DNA of 45,894 nucleotides from contig JADHQS010000003.1 of the NCBI GenBank assembly GCA_016777845.1, positions 1 through 45,894 of the forward strand, in the 5' to 3' direction. The DNA is from Candidatus Actinomarina sp. (GTDB taxonomy: Bacteria > Actinomycetota > Acidimicrobiia > Actinomarinales > Actinomarinaceae). Both the position numbers and the translations under genes were made by a program. A model generated the notes under the pieces. That model was not told the origin of the DNA. It searched no databases and was given only the letters and a program-made list of their open reading frames with translations. Positions 9,021 through 17,356 of the stretch are shown here, piece after piece (positions within the stretch are counted from its first letter, which is position 1; the number at the start of each line of letters is the position of its first letter).

Positions 9021-10076
9021 TTAGACTAAGTCTTGTTCTCTAATCCCAAAAGATGGATGACGAAGTCTGCAGAGAGCTAGTTTTTCTAATTGTCTGATTC
9101 TTTCTCGGGTCAAGTCAAACTCTTCACCAATTTCTTCAAGTGTTCTTGGGACGCCGTCGTAAAAACCATATCTTAAAGCTAAGATTCTTCCTTCTCTTTC
9201 AGGAAGTCTACTAATACTATCTCTGAGGCTTTCCGCTACATCTAAATCTTGAACAATTAATGAAGGATCGCTTGCATCTTCATCTTGGATAAAATCGCCA
9301 AGTTGGGCACCATCTTCACCAACAGGTTGTTCTAGAGAAACTGTATCAGCTACGCTTAAGGCTAGTTCTACCTTATCAACCCCTACACCTGCCTCTTTAG
9401 CAATCTCTTGTGGTTTTGGATCTCTTCCTAGTTCAGCTTTAAGTTGAGCTTGTGCTGCACGGACTGCAGCCATTGTGTCATGTAGGTGTACAGGAATTCT
9501 TACTGTTCTTGACTTGTCAGCAATAGCTCTTGTAATAGCTTGTCTAATCCACCAAGTTGCATAAGTTGAAAATTTAAATCCTTTACGCCAATCGAACTTT
9601 TCAACGGCACGTATTAAACCAAGGTTTCCTTCCTGGATTAAATCTAGAAAATCTATACCTGAGGTGTTTGCATATCTTCTTGCATTAGCAACAACTAATC
9701 TTAGGTTTGCAGTAAGAAAAGCGTCTTTGGCCTCGGCGCCTTTTTTTCTATCTCTTTTTAAACGGATTTCACCTTTTTTATCTTTAAACTGTTTCTTTTG
9801 TAACTTAATTGCAGCTTTTTCACCAGATTCAATTTTTTGGGCTAATTCAACTTCTTGTTCTGCAGTTAACAGGTCGAAGTTTCCAATTGCAGTCAAATAC
9901 TGGCTAACTAGGTCTGTAGTAAGTTTTCCTTTATCATCAGCCAATTTTTTTGTTAAAGATTTTGCTTTTTCACGAGCAGCTTTCTCCTGTTCAGGAGTTA
10001 AGGTAGTATCTTCATTTGAAAAATCAGCTTCTTTGGCCTCTGGTTTTGGCTTTGAAGGTATTGTTTTAGTCACCAT
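9021..10076 (-). CDS. rpoD: primary RNA polymerase sigma factor (RpoD/SigA/HrdB family)
   Basis: Housekeeping sigma-70 factor that directs RNA polymerase to -10/-35 promoters. The 351-aa protein starts with a Lys/Glu-rich tail in place of a full region 1.1, then region 1.2 ([20 protein letters not shown]), region 2 ([12 protein letters not shown], then the core-binding and -10-melting stretch [16 protein letters not shown]), region 3 (VRIPVHLHD) and region 4 with the helix-turn-helix ([20 protein letters not shown]). The compact length and the [15 protein letters not shown] wording resemble actinobacterial HrdB. No -10 element sits at leaderless distance; an AAGG lies about 14 nt before the ATG, so the mRNA probably has a leader. 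Confidence 0.95.
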   Translation of the reverse strand: MVTKTIPSKPKPEAKEADFSNEDTTLTPEQEKAAREKAKSLTKKLADDKGKLTTDLVSQYLTAIGNFDLLTAEQEVELAQKIESGEKAAIKLQKKQFKDKKGEIRLKRDRKKGAEAKDAFLTANLRLVVANARRYANTSGIDFLDLIQEGNLGLIRAVEKFDWRKGFKFSTYATWWIRQAITRAIADKSRTVRIPVHLHDTMAAVRAAQAQLKAELGRDPKPQEIAKEAGVGVDKVELALSVADTVSLEQPVGEDGAQLGDFIQDEDASDPSLIVQDLDVAESLRDSISRLPEREGRILALRYGFYDGVPRTLEEIGEEFDLTRERIRQLEKLALCRLRHPSFGIREQDLV

Positions 10077-10139
10077 TAGTATTTTGACCTTTATGCTTGC
10101 TATTCAGTTACAGAGATGAATAATATACCGGCAATTAAT

Positions 10140-11030
10140 TTAAAGCGAATTGATAAATAAATTATTTTTTGAAAGATCAATGCTTACATATATATAAGAA
10201 ATCCACAAAAAATCGGCAATTGCCAGGTGCAATATGCTTAAAGGCAGAACTATATTGGATAAAACATTTATGACTCCCAGAAATACAGCAATAAGTATTA
10301 ATATTTGTAATGGTTTAACGCCTACATTATATTTTTTTCTAACCCCGGTTGCGTAAACGTATAAAACTATCGATAGTGTTGAGGAAATAATTGGGTGTAA
10401 AATTCTTAATCTAGTCAACACTTCGGATGTTCTGTCAAAATCTGCTAAAAATCCTTCAACAAATGAAGTACTTGGAAATAAGACGTCAGCCAAAGCAGTG
10501 ATTGAGCCAGTTGCTCCACTTAGAAGAAACAAAGAAGAAATTAACAAAAAGTTTTTGGTGAACATACTTTTTATGTTCTGAAGATCATCTTGGAGTATTT
10601 TATATAATATTGCATAACTCCCTAGCAAACCAAAAGTGTTTACTAAATGAATTGGAACTGCAATGATTCTTGGGAGTGAACTATTAAGACCTACCCATTC
10701 AAAAATGACAATTACTGCTCCAATTAGCGCCTCAAAAATTACGAAAAAAGTAAGGTAATTAGTTACTATTCTTACCAAAGAGTCTTTTTGATATTTCCTA
10801 GTCTTTGCAAAAATTATCAAAGTAACAACTAATAAAACTCCACTTACAGAACGATGGGAAAATTCAATTAATTCTGAAGAATCTGATAATGCAGGAATTA
10901 TCTTTCCTTTACATGTAGGCCATGTAGCTCCACATCCATCTCCAGACCCGGTAGCCCTAACAAATGCACCAGCCAAAATTGAAGCTATTGATAATAAAAG
11001 ACCTGCTTTTGCGTAAGACTCGACTTTCAC
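10140..11030 (-). CDS. ctaA: heme A synthase (COX15/CtaA)
   Basis: Membrane enzyme that oxidises the C8 methyl group of heme O to make heme A for cytochrome oxidase. The 296-aa protein has about eight hydrophobic helices, the N-terminal signature FVRATGSGDGCGATWPTCKG with its cysteine pair in the first extracytoplasmic loop, and histidines in EFSHRSVSG, PIHLVNT, ILHPIISS and ILHLAIAD expected to hold the two hemes. The start is a GTG whose last bases form the TGA stop of the upstream HTH gene (GTGA, 4-nt overlap). It lies 10 kb from ctaB, which makes heme O, and from the oxidase genes it serves. Confidence 0.92.
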   Translation of the reverse strand: MKVESYAKAGLLLSIASILAGAFVRATGSGDGCGATWPTCKGKIIPALSDSSELIEFSHRSVSGVLLVVTLIIFAKTRKYQKDSLVRIVTNYLTFFVIFEALIGAVIVIFEWVGLNSSLPRIIAVPIHLVNTFGLLGSYAILYKILQDDLQNIKSMFTKNFLLISSLFLLSGATGSITALADVLFPSTSFVEGFLADFDRTSEVLTRLRILHPIISSTLSIVLYVYATGVRKKYNVGVKPLQILILIAVFLGVINVLSNIVLPLSILHLAIADFLWISYIYVSIDLSKNNLFINSL

Positions 11031-11629
11031 AATAAATTATCTAAAAATGTTCTAAGTGAATCCCAAAATAAGGAGAATGAATTATAAATAACAATAAAAA
11101 GCACCAGGAGCAAAGCTGTTGTTTTGAGATTTCTAGTTAAATAAAAACCAATTTGTTTTTGATCATATATATATGGCTCTTCGTCGGAAAACTCAAGGAG
11201 GTTAGTAGTTTGAACTGGTTTTGTAAGATATTCTTCTAAAGTTTCTTCTTTTACCTCAGAAACCTCAATTGATTCATAATCAAAATCATAAAGTGTTGAT
11301 TCTTTTCTTTGGAAGGTATTTCGAAGTTTATCAATTCTAGTTTGCTTAATTTGCACATCATCATTTTTTATTGAGAAGAGACTTTCTTCAGTTAATAATG
11401 AACCTACTTCTTTTAATTGTTCCGTTGAGAACCCATCAAGCGTCTGTGTTATTTCGGTACCTAACAATCCTTCAAGAGCATTAATAATTTTTTTATTCGT
11501 AGGAAAACTCGTTCCAGCTTCCCATTGCTTAACATCTTTTACTTTTACCCCTGTAAAAGAAGCAATCTGTTTATTACTTAAGCCCCTATCAGCTTTAAGT
11601 CTTTTAAATTCTATTTGAAAATTATTCAT
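11027..11629 (-). CDS. membrane-anchored Xre-type HTH protein
   Basis: Not a recognised named gene. Residues about 5-60 form an Xre/Cro helix-turn-helix (FKRLKADRGLSNKQIASFTG, then VKDVKQWEAGTSFP). A charged linker of about 110 residues follows, and one hydrophobic helix near the C-terminus (TTALLLVLFIVIYNSFSLF) would anchor it in the membrane. This resembles RodZ-like cytoskeletal proteins or membrane-bound regulators; the short tail beyond the helix argues against a full RodZ. The start is placed at 11629 because a longer reading would run into the tRNA-Sec gene, and TAGAAT ends 7 nt before this ATG. It is coupled to ctaA, so a role linked to oxidase assembly or regulation is possible but unproven. 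Confidence 0.75.
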   Translation of the reverse strand: MNNFQIEFKRLKADRGLSNKQIASFTGVKVKDVKQWEAGTSFPTNKKIINALEGLLGTEITQTLDGFSTEQLKEVGSLLTEESLFSIKNDDVQIKQTRIDKLRNTFQRKESTLYDFDYESIEVSEVKEETLEEYLTKPVQTTNLLEFSDEEPYIYDQKQIGFYLTRNLKTTALLLVLFIVIYNSFSLFWDSLRTFLDNLL

Positions 11630-11636
11630 TACTTTA

Positions 11637-11642
11637 ATTCTA
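11637..11642 (-). promoter_or_regulatory. -10-like element before the HTH-ctaA unit
   Basis: On the minus strand TAGAAT ends 7 nt before the ATG at 11629. It supports that start over longer readings that would overlap the tRNA gene. Confidence 0.45.
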
Positions 11643-11680
11643 TTCAATATAATTTTTTTTATATAACTAGTCTTAAGTAC

Positions 11681-11772
11681 GGAGGTGAATGAGCGCCTGG
11701 TGGGCTCCACAGTCTTCAAAACTGTTGAAAGGTGTAAAAGTCTTTGGCAGGTTCGATTCCTGTCCACCTCCG
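11681..11772 (+). tRNA. selC: tRNA-Sec (anticodon UCA)
   Basis: A 92-nt selenocysteine tRNA that reads UGA. The anticodon stem ACAGT/ACTGT (11709-11713 with 11721-11725) encloses the seven-base loop CTTCAAA with anticodon TCA at 11716-11718. The acceptor pairs GGAGGTG with CACCTCC; the eighth pair, typical of bacterial tRNA-Sec, would be an A-C mismatch (11688/11764). The D stem is long (GAGC/GCTC, extendable to about six pairs with a bulge), the variable arm pairs AAAGG (11728-11732) with TCTTT (11741-11745), and the T arm is GCAGG, loop TTCGATT, CCTGT. The discriminator is G, and CCA is not encoded. A long variable arm with UCA and this T arm closely follow E. coli selC. A suppressor tRNA is the only alternative and is unlikely given the Sec-type SelD in this window. 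Confidence 0.93.
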
Positions 11773-11795
11773 CTACTTTATAAGATATATATGTT

Positions 11796-11801
11796 TAATA
11801 T
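11796..11801 (+). promoter_or_regulatory. -10-like element before the GroES-like gene
   Basis: TAATAT ends 6 nt before the ATG at 11808, predicting a transcript that begins at or next to the start codon. Confidence 0.5.
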
Positions 11802-11807
11802 AGAAAA

Positions 11808-12137
11808 ATGGCAGAAGAAAAAAGCTTATTAGATGAGGTGCAAGAAGCACCTGCTGGTTTCAAAGTTTCTCCAGGTTGGAGAGTTGGTCACTTAAAAGAA
11901 GAGACAATTACTAAATCAGGGCTTTTTGTACCAGCTGGTAGTGAAAAAACTTCAGAAGCACTTCCTCTTATTGATGTTGATACAAGACAGCAGTTCTGGG
12001 CTGTAGCTAGTGGTGCATGGAAATTTATCTGGCCTCCAACTGGAAAAGTAGTTTTAGCTGTTAGAGAATCTCAAATTATTGCTGAAGAAGAGCTTTCAAA
12101 ATCTTCTCAAAATGGCCAATTACCTATAATGAAATAA
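11808..12137 (+). CDS. small hypothetical protein with GroES-like features
   Basis: I do not recognise this 109-aa family with certainty. The order of motifs recalls the Cpn10/GroES fold: GWRVGHLKEETITKSGLFVP (compare the TxSGLxLP mobile-loop region), then the closing VVLAVRESQIIAEEE (compare VxxREEDILA). The middle segment around FWAVASGAWKFIWPPTGK differs from true GroES, and the GD.V turn is not clear. It is soluble and acidic at the N-terminus, with no signal peptide. It stands first in a unit with hflX, whose TTG start follows its TAA with no gap. A divergent co-chaperone or a member of an uncharacterised family are both possible. Confidence 0.7.
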   Translation: MAEEKSLLDEVQEAPAGFKVSPGWRVGHLKEETITKSGLFVPAGSEKTSEALPLIDVDTRQQFWAVASGAWKFIWPPTGKVVLAVRESQIIAEEELSKSSQNGQLPIMK

Positions 12138-13457
12138 TTGAATCAAAGAAATAATCCAAACCAATCAGACAGAAGGCTTCTAACAGTATCTGATAGAGAT
12201 ATCTTTGTCACTACTCAAAAAGCATTATTAATTGGAATAGTCTTAAAAAACGAAATAAGAGCTGACAAGGAAGAGTCTCTTAAAGAGCTTGTAAATTTAG
12301 TAAAAACTGCTGGATCAAGTCCAACAATAATCCAGACTAAAAGGGTTGAAAAAATTGATCCTAAAACTTTTATTGGTAAAGGTTCTATAAAAGAATTGGT
12401 AGATATCTCAGATGCAAATGATATTGATGTGGTTTTATTTGATTGCGAATTAACTCCAAATCAACAGAAAGAATTGAGAGCTTTATTCAAGTGTGATGTA
12501 GTAGACAGGACTGGTCTTATCCTTGATATATTTGCACTTCATGCTCAGTCAAAGGAAGCCAGCTTACAAGTTGAATTAGCTTTATCAATTTACTTAAAAC
12601 CACGTTTAGCCGGCTTAGGTAAAACTTTGAATCAGCAGGGCGGTGGTATAGGAACAAGAGGACCTGGAGAAACAAAGCTTGAAACAGACAATAGATTGAT
12701 AGACAACAGAATTAATAAATTAAAAAGGGAAATTAAAAAAGTTAGTAAACAAAGAGAAGTGCAATCTAGCTTTAGAAAGAAAAATAATACACCCCTTGTT
12801 TCAATTGTTGGTTATACGAATGCAGGAAAATCTACCATGCTAGAAAAAATTACTTCTTCGAAAACATACGTAGCTAATGAGTTATTTGCAACTGTTGATT
12901 CTTTACAAAGAGAGTTAAAAATTGATGGAATAAATGAGCACATAATACTCTCAGATACAGTTGGGTTTATTCAAAATCTTCCAACAACATTGATCGAATC
13001 TTTTAAATCAACACTTACAGTTGTTAAAGAAGCAAATTTATTAATTCATGTTGTTGACGCAGCATCCGCAATACCCGAAATGCATATAAATACTGTGCAT
13101 GAAATACTAGACCAGATTGAAGCAGATGTGCCTGAAATATTGGTTTTTAATAAAATAGATAGAATTGACAAGGCGTCTTTAAATTATTTAACGGAAAAAT
13201 ATCCAGATGCAATATTTGTATCATCAACAAAAGGGACAAACATTGAAAAATTAATTTCTGAGATTACAACAAATGTCTTTGGTGATCTAAATGAAGTTTC
13301 ACTTATAATATCACCTAAGGACTTGGATCAACTGCACAAGTATTCTTCCATCGTAAGTGTTAAAAATATTGAAGAGGGGTTAGAAGTAATTGTAGAAATT
13401 AGAAATTATTACCTAGAAAATCTGCTTCAAAAAGATGTTGTTAAACTTTTATCATGA
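12138..13457 (+). CDS. hflX: GTPase HflX
   Basis: Ribosome-associated GTPase that splits stalled or heat-damaged 70S ribosomes. The 439-aa protein has the HflX N-terminal domain (PKTFIGKGSIKEL, VVLFDCELTPNQQKEL, VDRTGLILDIFALHAQSKEA), the linker GGGIGTRGPGETKLETD, then the G domain: G1 GYTNAGKST at residues 225-233, G3 DTVGF and G4 NKID. The start is a TTG directly after the preceding TAA; the first in-frame ATG is far inside the conserved region. Its 3' end overlaps the next gene as ATGA, so the unit continues into gnd. Confidence 0.95.
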   Translation: MNQRNNPNQSDRRLLTVSDRDIFVTTQKALLIGIVLKNEIRADKEESLKELVNLVKTAGSSPTIIQTKRVEKIDPKTFIGKGSIKELVDISDANDIDVVLFDCELTPNQQKELRALFKCDVVDRTGLILDIFALHAQSKEASLQVELALSIYLKPRLAGLGKTLNQQGGGIGTRGPGETKLETDNRLIDNRINKLKREIKKVSKQREVQSSFRKKNNTPLVSIVGYTNAGKSTMLEKITSSKTYVANELFATVDSLQRELKIDGINEHIILSDTVGFIQNLPTTLIESFKSTLTVVKEANLLIHVVDAASAIPEMHINTVHEILDQIEADVPEILVFNKIDRIDKASLNYLTEKYPDAIFVSSTKGTNIEKLISEITTNVFGDLNEVSLIISPKDLDQLHKYSSIVSVKNIEEGLEVIVEIRNYYLENLLQKDVVKLLS

Positions 13458-14806
13458 CTAAATCTATTGGTTTAATTGGTATTGGGGTAATGGGTAGCAA
13501 TATTGCTCTTAATTTTTCTGAAAAGGGCACGTCTGTTCACGTATTTAATCAATCTGAAGATAAAATTAATTCTCTTATAGAGAAAGACTCCCATGGGAAC
13601 ATTTCTGGCTCTACTGAACTCGAAAAATTTATAGAATCTTTACCAAAACCGAGAAAAATTCTTATGCTAATTCCATCTGGTAAACCAACATTCGATATGG
13701 CAAAAAAGGTAATTAACTATCTCGAACCAAATGACATATTGATTGACGGGGGTAATGCATACTATCTTGACAGCAACAGATTAGGTGCTCTGTGTGCTGA
13801 GAAAGAGATAGATTTTATAGGAATGGGTGTTTCGGGAGGAGAAGAGGGTGCAAGAAATGGCCCGGCCTTAATGATTGGTTCAGAGAAATCAATTAATACT
13901 GAATTAAAAGATTCTTTATCTTCAATAGCTGCGAGTTATGAAAACTCACTAAGTATTGGGTTTTATAAAGGTTATGGAACTGGCCATTTTATTAAAATGC
14001 TTCATAACGGTATTGAGTATGCTGAAATGCAAATTATTACTGAGGCTTACCATATTTTAAAAAGAGCAAACTATACCAATATTGAGATAAGTGAGTTTTT
14101 CAAGGAACTTTCCACACAAAACAGATCTTCATACTTAATTGAAATAACTTCAAAAATTTTATTAAAGAAAAACGATTCAGGGTATTTACTTGATCAAATA
14201 CAATCTAATGCAAATCATAAAGGAACAGGCAAACTAACAGTTGAGACATCACTTAACTATGGTTTTCCATTACCTAGTGTCTTCGAAGCATTCAATGCAA
14301 GAGTAGAGAGTAACTATGATAACTTATGGTCAAAAAATATTGATGGACAGTTAATAGATATTTCTTCAGAATGTTTAAACAACGCAATATATTTTGCAAG
14401 ACTAGCAACAATGATTCAAGGTTTGCTTTTTATCCAGAATGTGAGTAACAAAGAGCAATTAGACATAGATTTGAAAGAGGTCTTGCAGAATTGGTCAGCT
14501 GGTTGCATTATTAGATCTGACCTTCTAAATGAATTGGGTAGCGCAAAGCTGCTAAACCCTATTACTACAACCTCTTCTATTCAAGATTTATTACAGAATA
14601 ATCTCAGTGATGCAAAAGAAGTAATTAAATCGTGTATTGATAGTGGTATCTCGATTCCTGTTATAGTTTCTTCATACAATTGGTTTGTGGGAACATCAAG
14701 TAAATTTAATCCCTCTGCTTTAATTCAATCTCAAAGAGATTATTTCGGTGCACATCAAGTGCAATTAAAAAATACTGACGAATTTATTCACTTGGACTGG
14801 GATTGA
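13454..14806 (+). CDS. gnd: 6-phosphogluconate dehydrogenase, decarboxylating
   Basis: Converts 6-phosphogluconate to ribulose-5-phosphate with reduction of NAD(P)+ in the oxidative pentose phosphate pathway. The 450-aa protein (usually about 470) starts with the Rossmann fingerprint GLIGIGVMGSNIA, and has IDGGNAYYLDS, GMGVSGGEEGARNGPALM, the catalytic-site stretch GHFIKMLHNGIEYAEMQ and the C-terminal QRDYFGAHQVQ. This full layout separates it from the shorter beta-hydroxyacid dehydrogenases. Its ATG overlaps the hflX stop by 4 nt. No other pentose pathway gene lies in the window. Confidence 0.93.
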   Translation: MTKSIGLIGIGVMGSNIALNFSEKGTSVHVFNQSEDKINSLIEKDSHGNISGSTELEKFIESLPKPRKILMLIPSGKPTFDMAKKVINYLEPNDILIDGGNAYYLDSNRLGALCAEKEIDFIGMGVSGGEEGARNGPALMIGSEKSINTELKDSLSSIAASYENSLSIGFYKGYGTGHFIKMLHNGIEYAEMQIITEAYHILKRANYTNIEISEFFKELSTQNRSSYLIEITSKILLKKNDSGYLLDQIQSNANHKGTGKLTVETSLNYGFPLPSVFEAFNARVESNYDNLWSKNIDGQLIDISSECLNNAIYFARLATMIQGLLFIQNVSNKEQLDIDLKEVLQNWSAGCIIRSDLLNELGSAKLLNPITTTSSIQDLLQNNLSDAKEVIKSCIDSGISIPVIVSSYNWFVGTSSKFNPSALIQSQRDYFGAHQVQLKNTDEFIHLDWD

Positions 14807-14819
14807 TTTAAATTCTTAC

Positions 14820-14825
14820 TAATAT
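14820..14825 (+). promoter_or_regulatory. -10-like element before pepN
   Basis: TAATAT ends 6 nt before the ATG at 14832; the same hexamer and spacing occur before 11808. No good -35 match was seen at the usual distance. Confidence 0.5.
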
Positions 14826-14831
14826 TTTTAA

Positions 14832-17345
14832 ATGAATGAAAACATTAGGCTACCAAAAATAGCAATACCTCACAGATATGAAATCAATCTAGATATTCAC
14901 TTAGAAGAATTTAGCTACGGGGGCAAAGAAGTTGTTTTTTTGGAAATAGTTGATGAAACAAAAGAATTACAGCTTCACTCATTAGGAATTGATATAGAAA
15001 ATGCTTTTATAGAAAATGACACAGGTGAACATATTGAGGCTTCAATTAATTATTTACCCGAAGAAGAGAAAGTTTCACTAATTTTCGAAGATAAAATTAC
15101 TCAAGGAGATTGGCAACTTTATCTTGATTTCAATGCGACTATAGTTGATGAATTAAGAGGATTTTACAGGAGTAGCTTTAAAGATTCAGAAAATAAAGAT
15201 GTTTGGATTGCGACTACTCAATTCGAACCAACAGCAGCAAGAATGGCATTTCCTTGCTGGGATGAGCCAGAATTTAAAGCTATATTTTCCATAGCTTTAA
15301 CCACAGACAAGGATTTGATAAGAATTAGTAATGAAAAAGTGTTGAATGAATCAACTGAAAACAATAGAACTACAACTAAGTTTGTTGACTCTATGAGAAT
15401 GTCAACATACCTAGTAGCTTTTGTTGTTGGTAAATTAGAAGTTTCTAAGATAGGGTCTTCCAAAACAACTGACATAGGAATAGTGCATAGGCCAGGTTTT
15501 TCTGACCAAACTAATTTTGCTGGCTCAGCTGCAATAAAAATTCTGGATTTCTTTGAGGAGTACTACGGGATAAATTATCCAGGATCAAAATTAGATCTTA
15601 TAGCAATACCTGATTTTGCCATGGGTGCAATGGAAAATGTTGGGGCTGTAACTTTTCGAGAAACGCTACTGCTTATTGATGTAGAAAAAGCGACAAGAGC
15701 AGAATTATCAAGGTCCGTTGAAGTAATTGCTCACGAATTGGCTCATATGTGGTTCGGGGACTTGGTAACAATGAACTGGTGGGATGGTATTTGGCTTAAT
15801 GAAGCATTTGCAAGTTTAATGGAAGTTATAGCTTCTGAAGCTACTTACCCCGAATTTAAATTGTGGAATCAGATGAACCTAGACAGGTCAAGAGGGTTTG
15901 GAGTTGATTCATTGAGGTCTTCAAGGCCAGTTGAGTTTGAAGTAAAAACTCCAGAAGAAGCAGAAGAAATGTTTGATGTATTAACCTATCAAAAAGGTTC
16001 TACCGTACTCAGGATGTTTGAAACATTTATAGGTGAAGAAACTTTTAAGGATGGTGTTAGAAAATATCTTAAAAAATATGAGTATAAAAATACACACTCT
16101 TCTGACCTTTGGAACGAACTTACAAGTGCAAGTTCTTATAACCTTAGTGAAATTCTTCCTACATGGATACAACAAGAAGGGTATCCAATTGTAAATATCG
16201 AAAAAGAAGGTTCCCGTTTTAAAATATCTCAAAAGAAATATTTGATTGATGGAAGCACCGACAGCTCTCTTTGGAGTGTGCCCTTAAATATTAGATTCTT
16301 GGATAACGATAAAGTTAATAAATTAGTTATGGATTCTGATTCAATCACGATTGAAAATGATGGTGAAATTCCTTTTATAAATAATGGTGGTTGGTCATTT
16401 TTCCACTCATCATATAGTGAAGATATTTTTGAAGAAATATTATTAAATTTTGAAAAACTTGACTTAAACGAAAAATATAGAATTTTAGAAGATTCTTGGA
16501 TGGCATTACGAATAGGTGAGTTGAAGCTGTCACTTTTTATCAAACTTTTAAACTTATACACAGGAGAAAAAGATGTAAATATTTGGTCTTTAATTAGTGG
16601 CATCTTTTCTACCTTTGCAAAAATTGGAGAAAATGATAGTTTTAAAAATTATGTTAAAGATTTCAGCTATCCGTTAATAGAAACTCTAGGAAAAGAGTAT
16701 CAAGATAAATTTGATCAAGAAGAATCCCAGTTAAGATCCATACTATGTGGGACTTATGCAAAGATAACTGAAGATTCAAAATTTATTGAATTTTTTGCAA
16801 ATCAATTTATTTCAAACGAATATGAAGAATACGCTGATGGTAATTACTTTAATTTAGTTTTATCAATTGCTGGAATGAATAAAGAGTGTTCCTCAGAAAT
16901 ATATATTGAAAAGTTTAAAAATTCATCATCACCGCAAATTGAAGCAAGATACAGAGGGGTCATAGGTACATTGAGTGACCCTGGTACTTCAAAAAATGTC
17001 ATTGGAGCAATTTTGGATAAAACAATCAGAGGAGCAGATGCACCTTATATAATCGCTACTTTACTTTCAAATAGTAAGAATGCTTCTAATGGATTTATAG
17101 AAATAAAAAATAATTGGAGTGCCCTGCTCGAATTAATGCCAGGATGGACAGCATCACGAATACTTGATGCTTTGCCATTAATATATGACGAGTTATTAAG
17201 TGAAGAAATTAAATCTTTTGTTAGTGAAAATCCACTTCCATCAGCCGAAAAAATAACTAAACAAAATATTGAGCGAATAGATGCGAATATAAAATTTAAA
17301 AACACACTAAAGGATGAGTTTGTTAATACTAAATTTGAACTGTAA
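14832..17345 (+). CDS. pepN: M1 family aminopeptidase (aminopeptidase N)
   Basis: Zinc aminopeptidase that removes N-terminal residues from peptides. The 837-aa protein has the M1 layout: an N-terminal beta domain (TTQFEPTAARMAFPCWDEP), the substrate loop GAMEN at residues 265-269, and the zinc site HELAH at 301-305 with the third ligand Glu324 in WLNEAFAS. A helical ERAP1-like C-terminal domain follows from about residue 520. No signal peptide is visible, so it acts in the cytoplasm. Length and domain order are closer to the ~850-aa actinobacterial/eukaryotic type than to E. coli PepN. It is followed by the F420-type oxidoreductase after 11 nt. Confidence 0.95.
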   Translation: MNENIRLPKIAIPHRYEINLDIHLEEFSYGGKEVVFLEIVDETKELQLHSLGIDIENAFIENDTGEHIEASINYLPEEEKVSLIFEDKITQGDWQLYLDFNATIVDELRGFYRSSFKDSENKDVWIATTQFEPTAARMAFPCWDEPEFKAIFSIALTTDKDLIRISNEKVLNESTENNRTTTKFVDSMRMSTYLVAFVVGKLEVSKIGSSKTTDIGIVHRPGFSDQTNFAGSAAIKILDFFEEYYGINYPGSKLDLIAIPDFAMGAMENVGAVTFRETLLLIDVEKATRAELSRSVEVIAHELAHMWFGDLVTMNWWDGIWLNEAFASLMEVIASEATYPEFKLWNQMNLDRSRGFGVDSLRSSRPVEFEVKTPEEAEEMFDVLTYQKGSTVLRMFETFIGEETFKDGVRKYLKKYEYKNTHSSDLWNELTSASSYNLSEILPTWIQQEGYPIVNIEKEGSRFKISQKKYLIDGSTDSSLWSVPLNIRFLDNDKVNKLVMDSDSITIENDGEIPFINNGGWSFFHSSYSEDIFEEILLNFEKLDLNEKYRILEDSWMALRIGELKLSLFIKLLNLYTGEKDVNIWSLISGIFSTFAKIGENDSFKNYVKDFSYPLIETLGKEYQDKFDQEESQLRSILCGTYAKITEDSKFIEFFANQFISNEYEEYADGNYFNLVLSIAGMNKECSSEIYIEKFKNSSSPQIEARYRGVIGTLSDPGTSKNVIGAILDKTIRGADAPYIIATLLSNSKNASNGFIEIKNNWSALLELMPGWTASRILDALPLIYDELLSEEIKSFVSENPLPSAEKITKQNIERIDANIKFKNTLKDEFVNTKFEL

Positions 17346-17356
17346 GGAGAATTAAA

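Noticed and set aside
11027-11767. Longer reading of the HTH gene starting at 11767
   Set aside because: The extra 46 residues would be read from the antisense of the tRNA-Sec gene; the ATG at 11629 has a -10-like element and starts the HTH domain.
14792-14808. TTG-containing hexamers as a -35 box for pepN
   Set aside because: Spacings to the TAATAT are 22 and 11 nt, outside the usual 16-18.
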